This document shows, piece after piece, positions 19,464 through 27,774 of a stretch of 64,000 nucleotides of DNA; positions within the stretch are counted from its first letter, which is position 1; every line of letters starts with the position of its first letter. The translations under genes were made by a program, and so were the position numbers. The DNA comes from Catenovulum maritimum (GTDB taxonomy: Bacteria > Pseudomonadota > Gammaproteobacteria > Enterobacterales > Alteromonadaceae). The notes beneath the pieces were generated by a model. The model had not been told where the DNA came from. It did no database searches and worked only from the letters and a program-made list of their open reading frames with translations. The stretch lies in assembly GCF_001050375.1 (NCBI RefSeq), contig NZ_KQ130488.1, forward strand, positions 62,001-126,000, given 5' to 3'.

Positions 19464-20810
19464 CTACCACAGAGATAAATCATTAAATATGGCAATAGTC
19501 ATCATAGTAAAAATGATGAAAGCCCCAATTTTAAACCCTACTTCTTGCACCGGCTCTGAAACAGGTCGACCAGTGACAAGCTCTATAAGGTAATAAAGTA
19601 AATGCCCGCCATCAAGTATTGGCAGGGGTAAAATGTTAATTATTCCTAAATTAATGCTAATTAATGCTAAAAAGCTTAAAAAATAAACAACACCTAAGCT
19701 TGCAGATGCGCCAGCACCTTCAGCTATCGAAATAGGACCACTCAGTGATTTGACCGAAATATCGCCCATAATGAGTTTACCAAGCATGGCAAAGCTTAAT
19801 TCAATCATGCGCCAGGTTTGATTAATCGCATTTATAAATCCATCAAACAAACCATATTGAACTAAACGCGTATATTTACCTTCTGCGGGTTTAACCGTTG
19901 GAACAACACCTAAAAAGCCGACTTCTTTTTGCTTTGTTTCTCTGACGCCAGTTGTCACAGAAAGTTCAACTATCTTTTGTTCACGGAGCAAAGTTAAGTT
20001 TATCGTTTGGTTTGGATGTTCTGCGATCCAAGTTGCTAAAGCTTGCCAATTATAATCTTGCTGGTTAAAGCTGATAATTTCATCATTAACTTGAAGACCC
20101 GCTTTATCTGCTGGTGAACCTGATTGGACTCGACTAATCACACCGAGCACTTCACTTCGATAGGGTAAAATACCAAGTGATTTTAATAAATCTGGGTTTT
20201 TATCCGACACTTGCCAATTAGTTAAATCGAGTATGTGTGTCACTAAATAAGATTGGTTGTCAGGTTTCACTTTAATTTCGAGCTTATCTGTATTAATTGC
20301 CCGCATTAATTCAAAATTAACTTGTTGCCATGTCTGAGTCTGCTTGCCGCCAATCGTAACGATTTCATCACCAGAAGAAAATGAAGCTTGATGAGCAATT
20401 GAGTTTGGGGTGACATCATCAATGATAGGCTTATAAACCGTTTGACCTATTAATAACATTAGCCAAATCGCAATGGCAGCAAATATTAGGTTGCTCAAAG
20501 GGCCTGCAGCAACAATAGCAATACGCTGAAGGACAGGCTTGTGGTTAAAAGCTAAATGCTGCTCGTCGGCTTCGACCTCATCTAAGCGGCTATCTAGCAT
20601 ACGTACAAAGCCACCAAGTGGTATTGCAGCGATAACAAATTCAGTATTAGCTTTATTTTTCCAACTATACAAGGCTTTACCAAAACCAATGGAAAATTTG
20701 AGTACTTTCACTTTGCAGCGCTTAGCAACCCAATAATGGCCATACTCGTGAATCGTTACCAATAAACCAATCGCAACAATAAACGAGATTAAGTTCCAAA
20801 TGAAGGACAT
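19464..20810 (-). CDS. rseP: Site-2 protease RseP
   Basis: 448 residues. The zinc-binding H21-E-Y-G-H25 lies in the first transmembrane segment, two PDZ domains are in the periplasmic middle, and the second catalytic motif L-D-G-G-H lies near residue 393. RseP makes the second cut in the sigma-E anti-sigma factor RseA and clears leftover signal peptides. Its ATG overlaps the dxr stop codon by one base, indicating translational coupling. Gene order dxr-rseP-bamA links envelope stress control to outer-membrane assembly. Confidence 0.97.
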   Translation of the reverse strand: MSFIWNLISFIVAIGLLVTIHEYGHYWVAKRCKVKVLKFSIGFGKALYSWKNKANTEFVIAAIPLGGFVRMLDSRLDEVEADEQHLAFNHKPVLQRIAIVAAGPLSNLIFAAIAIWLMLLIGQTVYKPIIDDVTPNSIAHQASFSSGDEIVTIGGKQTQTWQQVNFELMRAINTDKLEIKVKPDNQSYLVTHILDLTNWQVSDKNPDLLKSLGILPYRSEVLGVISRVQSGSPADKAGLQVNDEIISFNQQDYNWQALATWIAEHPNQTINLTLLREQKIVELSVTTGVRETKQKEVGFLGVVPTVKPAEGKYTRLVQYGLFDGFINAINQTWRMIELSFAMLGKLIMGDISVKSLSGPISIAEGAGASASLGVVYFLSFLALISINLGIINILPLPILDGGHLLYYLIELVTGRPVSEPVQEVGFKIGAFIIFTMMTIAIFNDLSLW

Positions 20811-21994
20811 TAATTTAAACCTTGCTGAGCTAACCTACGGGTTTCATGATCAATTTCCATGATGCAATCCAGCGTAGTCACTTTATTCGGCGAGTAGCTT
20901 GCTAACAATTTTGCATTGAGTTCTGCGATATCAGTAAATTTAATTTTGTTTTGCAAGAACGCATCAACATGAACTTCGTTGGCTGCATTTAGCACGGTTG
21001 TCGCTTCTTGTCCTTGAGCAAAAGCTTCGCCTGCAAGTTTCAAGTTAGGATATCTTTGATAGTCAGGTCTATTAAAGCTAAATTGCGGCCCATTAATAAA
21101 ATCATAATGCTCTGAGCCGGACTTTATTCTCTGAGGAAAACCTAAGCAATGTGCAATTGGTGTTTTCATATCAGGTGCACCCATTTGCGCCATAATAGAA
21201 CCATCGAGATATCGAACCATAGAATGAATAACCGATTGCGGGTGCAGTAATACCTCAACAAAGTCAGGCTTAACACCAAATAACCAACAAGCTTCTATCA
21301 ACTCCAAACCTTTATTCATCATAGTGGCAGAATCAACAGATATTTTTTGTCCCATAGACCAATTAGGATGTTTACAAGCTTGGGCTGGTGTCTTGCTAGC
21401 CAACTCTTCTAAAGGGGTATTTAAGAAAGGACCACCAGAGCCGGTTAAAATAATAGAATGGACACCAAAGTCGTGAATCTGTTCATTGAGGTAATTTTGC
21501 TGATACGCTGCTGGTAAGCTTTGAAAAATAGCATTGTGTTCACTATCTACGGGTAACAGCGAGGCATTATTTTGTTTGACTGTATCAATAAAGATTTGAC
21601 CAGACATAACCAAAGCTTCTTTATTCGCTAGCAGAATTTGTTTACCAGCTTCAGCTGCTGCCATAGTTGAAGGTAGACCTGCTGCGCCAACAATTGCAGC
21701 AACAATTGTGTCAATCGCATTATCAGCTGCGAGTTGATTTAATGAATCATTACCTGCTAAAACTTTAGTTTTAAGTGACAAGGCTTTAATCTTCTTTTCT
21801 AAAGCCAGAGCGGCATCGTGATCAACCAACAAAGCATACTCAGGTTCAAATTCTTTTATTTGCTCACTAATAACACTAATATTGGTATTCGCAGCTAAAG
21901 CGTAAACCTTCAATTTGTCAGGGTTCTGCCTAACCACCTCAAGTGTGCTTTGTCCGATCGAGCCAGTCGACCCTAAAATAGCTAAATTTTTCAT
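20810..21994 (-). CDS. dxr: 1-deoxy-D-xylulose 5-phosphate reductoisomerase
   Basis: 394 residues. The NADPH-binding motif G-S-T-G-S-I-G-Q lies at the extreme N-terminus, the metal and substrate loop contains V-D-S-E-H-N-A, and S-V-D-S-A-T-M-M-N-K-G is intact. Dxr converts DXP to 2-C-methyl-D-erythritol 4-phosphate, the committed step of the MEP isoprenoid pathway that feeds UppS and quinone synthesis. It is directly abutted by cdsA and overlaps rseP by one base. Confidence 0.98.
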   Translation of the reverse strand: MKNLAILGSTGSIGQSTLEVVRQNPDKLKVYALAANTNISVISEQIKEFEPEYALLVDHDAALALEKKIKALSLKTKVLAGNDSLNQLAADNAIDTIVAAIVGAAGLPSTMAAAEAGKQILLANKEALVMSGQIFIDTVKQNNASLLPVDSEHNAIFQSLPAAYQQNYLNEQIHDFGVHSIILTGSGGPFLNTPLEELASKTPAQACKHPNWSMGQKISVDSATMMNKGLELIEACWLFGVKPDFVEVLLHPQSVIHSMVRYLDGSIMAQMGAPDMKTPIAHCLGFPQRIKSGSEHYDFINGPQFSFNRPDYQRYPNLKLAGEAFAQGQEATTVLNAANEVHVDAFLQNKIKFTDIAELNAKLLASYSPNKVTTLDCIMEIDHETRRLAQQGLN

Positions 21995-22891
21995 CTATAT
22001 AAAATAAAAATAGAAACAAGCAAAAATAGGTAACGCAGCAGTTAAGCTATCAACTCTATCTAAAATACCGCCATGACCAGGTAATATAGTGCCACTGTCT
22101 TTTACCCCAGCTTGACGTTTCAACATACTTTCTAATAAATCGCCTAATACCGAGCTGACCACGACAATTAAGGAGATAGCAACTATATGAAAGGTGTTTT
22201 GACTAGAAAATAATTCTGTCTGTAATGCTAGAAAAATCAATGCAGAGCTAGCGACTAAACCGCCTAACATGCCTTCGATCGTTTTACCTGGGCTCACATT
22301 CGGCATCAATTTATGCTTACCAAATGCTTTACCAGCAAAGTAAGCACCTATATCAGCAGCCCAAACTAAGGAGAAAACATAGAGTAATAACCAAGCGCCC
22401 GTTTGTTGATCAAACTGAAAGTTATCTGCACGGATAAGATTAATGCCAATCCAAGTTGGTAATAGCGTAAACAACCCAAACAAGCCTTTTAACCAAGATA
22501 AACCTCGCCAATAACGCGAAGATCTTGGGTAACTAATTACGAGTAATAATGCAAAAATCCACCAACCAATGGAAGCTATGATTGAATATTGAATTAATTC
22601 ACTGGTTAACGAAATTTGACCATGTTGAAACAAACCAGATTGATAACCAAAACCTGCCATAGAGCCAAGCAAAGCAAGCATTAACAGAACTCTTTTACGC
22701 TTATTGCAAAAGCCGATAAATGGCCCCCACTCCCAAGCCCCTATAGATAATACTGCAGCAGTAAAGAACGCGAACTGTAGCAGTGATAGTTTAAAAATTG
22801 CAATTAATGCCAGTGGCAATAAAACGAGAGCTGTTATAATTCTCTTTTTCAAAGTGCTCGACTTTGAAACTTTCTTATTAATTTTTTCCAA
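21995..22891 (-). CDS. cdsA: Phosphatidate cytidylyltransferase
   Basis: 298 residues, strongly hydrophobic, with about eight predicted membrane spans. It ends with the CDP-diglyceride synthetase signature: S-V-x-G-D-L-x-E-S, then K-D-S-G, and G-H-G-G-x-L-D-R-V-D-S. CdsA makes CDP-diacylglycerol from phosphatidic acid and CTP, the branch point for phosphatidylethanolamine, phosphatidylglycerol and cardiolipin. Its start overlaps the uppS end by 14 bp. Confidence 0.97.
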   Translation of the reverse strand: MEKINKKVSKSSTLKKRIITALVLLPLALIAIFKLSLLQFAFFTAAVLSIGAWEWGPFIGFCNKRKRVLLMLALLGSMAGFGYQSGLFQHGQISLTSELIQYSIIASIGWWIFALLLVISYPRSSRYWRGLSWLKGLFGLFTLLPTWIGINLIRADNFQFDQQTGAWLLLYVFSLVWAADIGAYFAGKAFGKHKLMPNVSPGKTIEGMLGGLVASSALIFLALQTELFSSQNTFHIVAISLIVVVSSVLGDLLESMLKRQAGVKDSGTILPGHGGILDRVDSLTAALPIFACFYFYFI

Positions 22892-23621
22892 CCTGATCCC
22901 CTGTCAGCCCGAAACGCCTTTCTCTATTAGCAAAACACAAAACTGCCTGCGCAAAACTTTCTTCCCGAAAGTCAGGCCATAAATCTTGCGTAAAATAAAA
23001 CTCAGCATATGCTGCTTGCCATAATAGAAAGTTACTAATTCTTTGCTCACCACCAGTGCGAATAATCAAATCTAGTGAGCTGAATTCAGACAATGAAATA
23101 TTTTTATCTATATCGTCTTCAGATATTTGATCTACTGGTTTGCCCATCGATGCTTTTTTCATAGCTTCAATAATATCCCAGCGACCACCATAATTCGCAG
23201 CTATAGCTAACACCAAACCGGAATTTTCTTTGGTTAATTCTTCAGACTCTTTTATTTTTTGTTGTAATTTATCACTAAATCTAGACAAATCACCTATTAC
23301 TTTTAGGCGGACATTATTTTTATGTAGGCGTCTAACTTCTTTCGTTAGCACAAACATAAATAATTCCATTAATACTGAGACTTCTTGTTCTGGTCTTTTC
23401 CAGTTTTCGCTCGAAAAAGCAAAAAGAGTCAATACTTCAATTTGATGTTGACGCGCAAACTTTACAGCCGTTTTGACAGATTCAACACCTGCTTTATGGC
23501 CAAAAGTTCTAATTTTACCTTGCTGTTTAGCCCAACGACCATTGCCATCCATTATGATGCCAACATGTTTAGGGTATAAATCAGACGATATTTGTTCTAT
23601 TTGTTTTAACGCTGGTGTCAT
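22878..23621 (-). CDS. uppS: Undecaprenyl diphosphate synthase
   Basis: 247 residues, cis-prenyltransferase family. The N-terminal G-I-I-M-D25-G-N-G-R-W motif carries the catalytic Asp that binds diphosphate/magnesium, and the C-terminal R-T-G-G-E[10 protein letters not shown] motif is intact. It condenses isopentenyl diphosphate onto farnesyl diphosphate to make the C55 carrier for peptidoglycan and O-antigen. It follows frr after a 40-bp gap containing a hairpin. Confidence 0.98.
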   Translation of the reverse strand: MTPALKQIEQISSDLYPKHVGIIMDGNGRWAKQQGKIRTFGHKAGVESVKTAVKFARQHQIEVLTLFAFSSENWKRPEQEVSVLMELFMFVLTKEVRRLHKNNVRLKVIGDLSRFSDKLQQKIKESEELTKENSGLVLAIAANYGGRWDIIEAMKKASMGKPVDQISEDDIDKNISLSEFSSLDLIIRTGGEQRISNFLLWQAAYAEFYFTQDLWPDFREESFAQAVLCFANRERRFGLTGDQVGKN

Positions 23622-23631
23622 GTAGAAATGA

Positions 23632-23655
23632 TTAGCCCACTAAACAGTGGGCTAA
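23632..23655 (-). terminator. Hairpin between frr and uppS
   Basis: A perfect 9-bp stem (TTAGCCCAC / GTGGGCTAA) with a 6-base loop fills the frr-uppS gap. No clear T tract follows on the minus strand, so it may be a partial terminator or an RNA-stability element, not a full stop. Confidence 0.45.
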
Positions 23656-23661
23656 ACCTAT

Positions 23662-24219
23662 TTAGATAGCCATTAATTCTTTTTCTTTATCAGCAAGTAC
23701 AGCATCTACTTGTTTAATAAATTCGTCAGTTGCTTTTTGAATGTTATCTTCTGCTTTTTTTGCATCATCTTCACTAATATCTTTGTCTTTAAGTAAAGAT
23801 TTAACATCTGAATTTGCATCGCGACGAATGTTACGTACCGCAACTCGACCACTTTCAGCTTCAGCACGAACAACTTTAACTAACTCTTTACGACGTTCTT
23901 CTGTTAATGGCGGCAATGGAATGCGAATAGTTGTACCAGCACTTTGCGGATTCAAACCCAAATCAGACGACATAATCGCTTTTTCTACAGCTTGAATTAA
24001 AGATTTATCAAACACAGATAAAGCAAGTGTACGTGAATCTTCAACTGTTACGTTCGCAACTTGATTTAGTGGCGTGTCAGCACCGTAATATGGCACCATG
24101 ATAGAATTTAATAAGCTAGGGTGAGCTCGACCAGTACGAACTTTACTCATTTGGTTTTTAAGTGCTTCTACACTTTTACCCATGCGAATTTTCGCGTCTT
24201 CAAGTATTTCATTTATCAT
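23662..24219 (-). CDS. frr: Ribosome recycling factor
   Basis: 185 residues, the invariant RRF length. The sequence is recognisable throughout: R-T-G-R-A near residue 30, the hinge region, and the long three-helix bundle with R-R-D-A-N. Frr with EF-G splits post-termination ribosomes. It follows pyrH after a 19-bp gap, part of the near-universal rpsB-tsf-pyrH-frr order. Confidence 0.98.
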   Translation of the reverse strand: MINEILEDAKIRMGKSVEALKNQMSKVRTGRAHPSLLNSIMVPYYGADTPLNQVANVTVEDSRTLALSVFDKSLIQAVEKAIMSSDLGLNPQSAGTTIRIPLPPLTEERRKELVKVVRAEAESGRVAVRNIRRDANSDVKSLLKDKDISEDDAKKAEDNIQKATDEFIKQVDAVLADKEKELMAI

Positions 24220-24238
24220 GACAATCTTCCTAAATTAA

Positions 24239-24994
24239 CTAATTTGTTTCGCTTAAATTTTCAGCGTGATCAATTAAAGTGCCTTCTGCTTCACCCATAA
24301 TAACATTTTTAAGTGCACCGGCTTTATTCATGTTAAATACACGAATCGGTAAGCTGTGATCTCTGGCTAAAGTAAAGGCAGCTAAATCCATTACTTTCAA
24401 TTCTTTTTCAAGCACTTCCTGATAAGTTAGCTTGTTTAATAAAACTGCGTCTGGGTTAGTTGCAGGATCATCTGTGTATACACCATCTACTTTAGTCGCT
24501 TTTAAAACCGCGTCAGCTTCAATTTCAATACCACGTAAACACGCAGCTGAATCTGTTGTAAAAAATGGGTTACCCGTACCAGCGGCAAAAATGACCACTT
24601 TACCTTCTTTAAGCAAGCTGATAGCTTCTGCCCAATTGTAAGTGTCACAAACACCTGACAATTCGATAGCAGACATTAAACGAGCGTTCACATAGGCACG
24701 GTGTAATGCATCACGCATTGCTAAACCATTCATTGTTGTTGCTAACATACCCATGTGGTCGCCCACTACTCGATTCATTCCAGCTTTGGCTAAACCTGCG
24801 CCTCTAAATATGTTTCCGCCACCTATAACAATGCCGACTTGTACACCAAGCTCAACTAATTCTTTAATTTCAGTCGCCATTCGGTCAAGTACTTTAGGGT
24901 CGATACCAAAGCCTTCGTCACCCACTAAAGCTTCACCACTTAATTTTAATAATACACGACGATATTCAGGTTTAGGATTCATAAAATTGTCCAT
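24239..24994 (-). CDS. pyrH: UMP kinase
   Basis: 251 residues from the first ATG. A second in-frame ATG at 24982 has a GGA element at better spacing and gives 247 residues, so the start is uncertain by four codons. The amino-acid-kinase fold is clear: L-L-K-L-S-G-E-A-L at the N-terminus, [12 protein letters not shown], and the C-terminal V-F-N-M-N-K-x-G-A-L. It phosphorylates UMP to UDP and is hexameric in this family. A terminator-like hairpin separates it from tsf. Confidence 0.97.
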   Translation of the reverse strand: MDNFMNPKPEYRRVLLKLSGEALVGDEGFGIDPKVLDRMATEIKELVELGVQVGIVIGGGNIFRGAGLAKAGMNRVVGDHMGMLATTMNGLAMRDALHRAYVNARLMSAIELSGVCDTYNWAEAISLLKEGKVVIFAAGTGNPFFTTDSAACLRGIEIEADAVLKATKVDGVYTDDPATNPDAVLLNKLTYQEVLEKELKVMDLAAFTLARDHSLPIRVFNMNKAGALKNVIMGEAEGTLIDHAENLSETN

Positions 24995-25012
24995 TTTAAA
25001 ATAAGTTAAAAC

Positions 25013-25035
25013 AAAGCCGCGACTAACGCGGCTTT
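25013..25035 (-). terminator. Intrinsic terminator after tsf
   Basis: A perfect 9-bp GC-rich stem (AAAGCCGCG / CGCGGCTTT) with a 5-base loop, followed on the minus strand by a T-rich tract (TTTGTTTT when the end of the stem is counted). It lies between tsf and pyrH and probably ends most rpsB-tsf transcripts. Confidence 0.85.
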
Positions 25036-25050
25036 AAACAAAAATATTGA

Positions 25051-25896
25051 TTACTTAGCAGCAGCCATTTGAGCAGCAACTTCAGCAGCAAAATCTTCTT
25101 CTTTCTTCTCAATACCTTCACCCACTTCTAAGCGGACGAAAGTTGAAACGCTAGCGCCTTTCTCTTTAAGGATTGCACCAACAGTTTGCTTAGGTTCCAT
25201 GATGAAAGCTTGACCAGTAAGAGAAACCTCACCAGTGAATTTTTTCATACGGCCAGCAACCATTTTTTCAGCGATTTCAGCAGGCTTGCCTTCATTCATC
25301 GCGATATCAATTTGGATTGCTCTTTCTTTTTCAACAACTTCAGCAGGAACGTCTTCTGGGTTAACAAACTCAGGCTTGCTTGCAGCAACGTGCATAGCAA
25401 CATGCTTAAGTGTTTCTGCGTCGCCTTCACCAGCAACAACAACACCGATACGCTCACCGTGAGAATAAGTTGCTAATGCAGCACCTTCAACATATTCTAA
25501 ACGACGAATATTGATGTTCTCACCAATTTTAGTTACTAGAGCAACACGCGCTTCTTCAAATTGCGCTTGTAAATCTTCAACTGTTACTTTAGCGGCAACA
25601 GCAGCATCAGCAACTTGGTTAGCAAATGCAACAAAGTTATCATCTTTAGCAACGAAGTCAGTTTGACAGTTAACTTCTACAAGCGCTGCAACACCTTCAT
25701 TTTGCTTAATAACAATTCGACCTTCAGCAGCGATATTACCTGCTTTTTTAGCAGCTTTAGCTTGGCCATTTTTACGCATGTTTTCAATTGCAAGCTCGAT
25801 GTCACCATCAGTTTCAACTAAAGCTTTTTTACAATCCATCATACCAGCGCCAGTGCGCTCGCGGAGTTCTTTAACCAAAGCAGCAGTAATTGCCAT
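25051..25896 (-). CDS. tsf: Elongation factor Ts
   Basis: 281 residues, typical EF-Ts. The N-terminal UBA-like domain contains [13 protein letters not shown], followed by [10 protein letters not shown], the core that displaces GDP from EF-Tu, and a C-terminal coiled module. It is the guanine nucleotide exchange factor for EF-Tu. It is co-transcribed with rpsB across a hairpin in the 86-bp gap. Confidence 0.98.
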   Translation of the reverse strand: MAITAALVKELRERTGAGMMDCKKALVETDGDIELAIENMRKNGQAKAAKKAGNIAAEGRIVIKQNEGVAALVEVNCQTDFVAKDDNFVAFANQVADAAVAAKVTVEDLQAQFEEARVALVTKIGENINIRRLEYVEGAALATYSHGERIGVVVAGEGDAETLKHVAMHVAASKPEFVNPEDVPAEVVEKERAIQIDIAMNEGKPAEIAEKMVAGRMKKFTGEVSLTGQAFIMEPKQTVGAILKEKGASVSTFVRLEVGEGIEKKEEDFAAEVAAQMAAAK

Positions 25897-25928
25897 CTTG
25901 TTTATCCTCGTATAAATTCGCAGTTAGA

Positions 25929-25953
25929 AAACAGGGGCAACTAGCCCCTGTTT
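25929..25953 (-). terminator. Hairpin attenuator between rpsB and tsf
   Basis: A perfect 10-bp stem (AAACAGGGGC / GCCCCTGTTT) with a 5-base loop, followed by a short T stretch on the minus strand. A partial terminator in this position, lowering tsf relative to rpsB, is known from E. coli. Its strength here is inferred. Confidence 0.7.
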
Positions 25954-25982
25954 ATATTTAACATAAAGTTGTTACAGCAGTG

Positions 25983-26711
25983 TTATTCCGCTTCAACGAA
26001 ACCGTCGTTTTCAGCTTGAACTTCAAGATTGCTATTACGGCCTTCTTTGATTGCTGAAGTCGCAGCATCCAAGTATAACTGGATAGCACGAATCGCATCA
26101 TCGTTACCAGGAATAACATAATCAACACCGTCAGGCTTAGAGTTTGTATCAACTACAGCAATAACTGGAATACCTAAGTTATTTGCTTCTTTAATAGCAA
26201 TGTGCTCATGGTCTGCATCAATAACGAAAAGAACGTCAGGTAAGCCGCCCATGTTTTTGATACCGCCTAAGCTTTTCTCTAATTTTTCCATTTCACGAGT
26301 TAACATAAGAGCTTCTTTCTTAGTTATCTTGTCAAATGTACCGTCTTGGCTTTGTGCTTCTAAATCTTTTAAACGCTTGATTGATTGACGTACTGTTTTC
26401 CAGTTAGTCAACATACCACCTAACCAACGGTTGTTAACATAGAATTGGTCGCTTTCAATTGCAGCTGCTTTGATTGCATCGCTTGCAGCACGTTTAGTAC
26501 CAACGAATAAAACTTTACCTTTTTTAGAACCAGCTGAAGAAAGTACTTCTAAAGCAGAGTTGAATAAAGGAACAGTTTTTTCTAAGTTGATGATGTGAAT
26601 CTTGTTTCGCGCACCAAAGATGTAAGGTTTCATTTTTGGTTCCCAGTAACGGGTTTGGTGACCGAAGTGAACACCTGCTTTAAGCATGTCGCGCATTGAA
26701 ACGTTTGGCAT
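25983..26711 (-). CDS. rpsB: 30S ribosomal protein S2
   Basis: 242 residues from the ATG at 26711 ([10 protein letters not shown]), one longer than E. coli S2. An upstream in-frame ATG at 26723 lies within the A-T-G-A-G-G-A ribosome-binding site and is unlikely to be used. [10 protein letters not shown] and the coiled-coil middle are typical. S2 is the last small-subunit protein to bind and anchors S1. Expression is probably controlled through the long leader described at 26712-26862. Confidence 0.98.
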   Translation of the reverse strand: MPNVSMRDMLKAGVHFGHQTRYWEPKMKPYIFGARNKIHIINLEKTVPLFNSALEVLSSAGSKKGKVLFVGTKRAASDAIKAAAIESDQFYVNNRWLGGMLTNWKTVRQSIKRLKDLEAQSQDGTFDKITKKEALMLTREMEKLEKSLGGIKNMGGLPDVLFVIDADHEHIAIKEANNLGIPVIAVVDTNSKPDGVDYVIPGNDDAIRAIQLYLDAATSAIKEGRNSNLEVQAENDGFVEAE

Positions 26712-26862
26712 AATAATCCTCATTTAAGTTTGGGGTTGAGCCTCCACATACCGCTATAATCCGACCTATTATCACAATTTGATAGTAAGCACCCCGGACA
26801 TAGTTTCGACATGTGTGTGATTTAAATTAAAATGTTTCGACAATTCATTTGCGAATTGTCGG
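26712..26862 (-). promoter_or_regulatory. rpsB mRNA leader with S2-type regulatory structure
   Basis: About 150 nt of untranslated leader separate the predicted transcription start from rpsB. It opens with a 9-bp hairpin (26838-26861, CGACAATTC / GAATTGTCG). Further on, a GGGGT segment can pair with ACCCC just before the ribosome site, within the context T-G-T-G-G-A-G-G-C-T. Gammaproteobacterial rpsB leaders are known to be bound by S2 for feedback. Assignment to that element is from memory of its sequence and needs a covariance-model search. Confidence 0.55.
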
Positions 26863-26867
26863 CGCGC

Positions 26868-26896
26868 TTTATACCATAGACAGCCTAAAACGACAA
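26868..26896 (-). promoter_or_regulatory. rpsB promoter with GC-rich discriminator
   Basis: On the minus strand: TTGTCG (-35), a 17-bp spacer, TATAAA (-10), then GCGCGCC. The GC-rich discriminator next to the start site is the hallmark of growth-rate and stringently controlled ribosomal promoters. Confidence 0.75.
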
Positions 26897-26941
26897 TTTA
26901 TATATGTTCGTATTGATTAAAAAAACTGATAAGGCATCACT

Positions 26942-27760
26942 TTGACACTTGTAATTAAAACTGCTGCAGATATTGAAAAAATGCGCATCGTCGGCAAAAT
27001 GGCCGCAGAAGTACTTGATATGATTGGCCCTTTTGTTAAAAAAGGGATTACGACAGATGAATTAAATCAAATCTGTCATGATTATATTGTGGATAAACAA
27101 AAAGCTTACCCTGCTCCGCTTAACTACCACGGTTTCCCAAAATCGATTTGCACCTCGGTTAACCATGTTGTTTGTCACGGCATTCCAAGCAGTAAAGCTT
27201 TAAAAGATGGAGATATCATTAATATCGATGTCACTGTAAGATTTGATGAAGATTTAAATGATCCAAATCATGTTGGCGGTTATCATGGTGATACCAGTAA
27301 AATGTTTATCGTTGGCAAATCTAGTCCTAAAACAAAGCTTGCTGAACGTTTGATCCAAACTACACAAGAAGCTATGTATTTAGGCATCCAAATGGTCAAA
27401 CCAGGATGTAAACTTGGTGACATTGGTTATGTCATTCAAAAACATGCTGAAGCTCAAGGTTTTTCAATCGTTCGTGAATACTGTGGTCATGGTATAGGCA
27501 CAGAATTCCATGAAGAACCGCAAGTATTACACTATGGAAAGCCGGGAACTGGTGTAGAGCTTAAAGCGGGTATGTGTTTAACTATAGAACCTATGGTTAA
27601 TTCAGGTAAACGACACACTAAATTGCTCAAAGATGACTGGACAGTTGTTACCAAAGACCACAGTTTAAGTGCGCAATGGGAACATACTATTTTAGTCACA
27701 GAAACTGGATATGAAATTTTGACTTTCCGCCCAGACGAGACAATTCCTCAAATAGGTTAA
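26942..27760 (+). CDS. map: Type I methionine aminopeptidase
   Basis: 272 residues starting at TTG; alignment of the N-terminus (I-K-T-A-A-D-I-E-K-M-R) to E. coli Map supports this start, and an AAGG element lies upstream. It removes N-terminal Met from nascent proteins using a dinuclear metal site. Ligands are visible in N-I-D-V-T-V, H-G-D-T-S-K, G-H-G-I-G, E-P-M and the final W-E-H-T. Odd: about ten extra residues lie between the first two metal Asp residues compared with E. coli. It is divergent from rpsB, 14 bp ahead of glnD. Confidence 0.96.
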   Translation: MTLVIKTAADIEKMRIVGKMAAEVLDMIGPFVKKGITTDELNQICHDYIVDKQKAYPAPLNYHGFPKSICTSVNHVVCHGIPSSKALKDGDIINIDVTVRFDEDLNDPNHVGGYHGDTSKMFIVGKSSPKTKLAERLIQTTQEAMYLGIQMVKPGCKLGDIGYVIQKHAEAQGFSIVREYCGHGIGTEFHEEPQVLHYGKPGTGVELKAGMCLTIEPMVNSGKRHTKLLKDDWTVVTKDHSLSAQWEHTILVTETGYEILTFRPDETIPQIG

Positions 27761-27774
27761 TTAAGGTTGTAACA

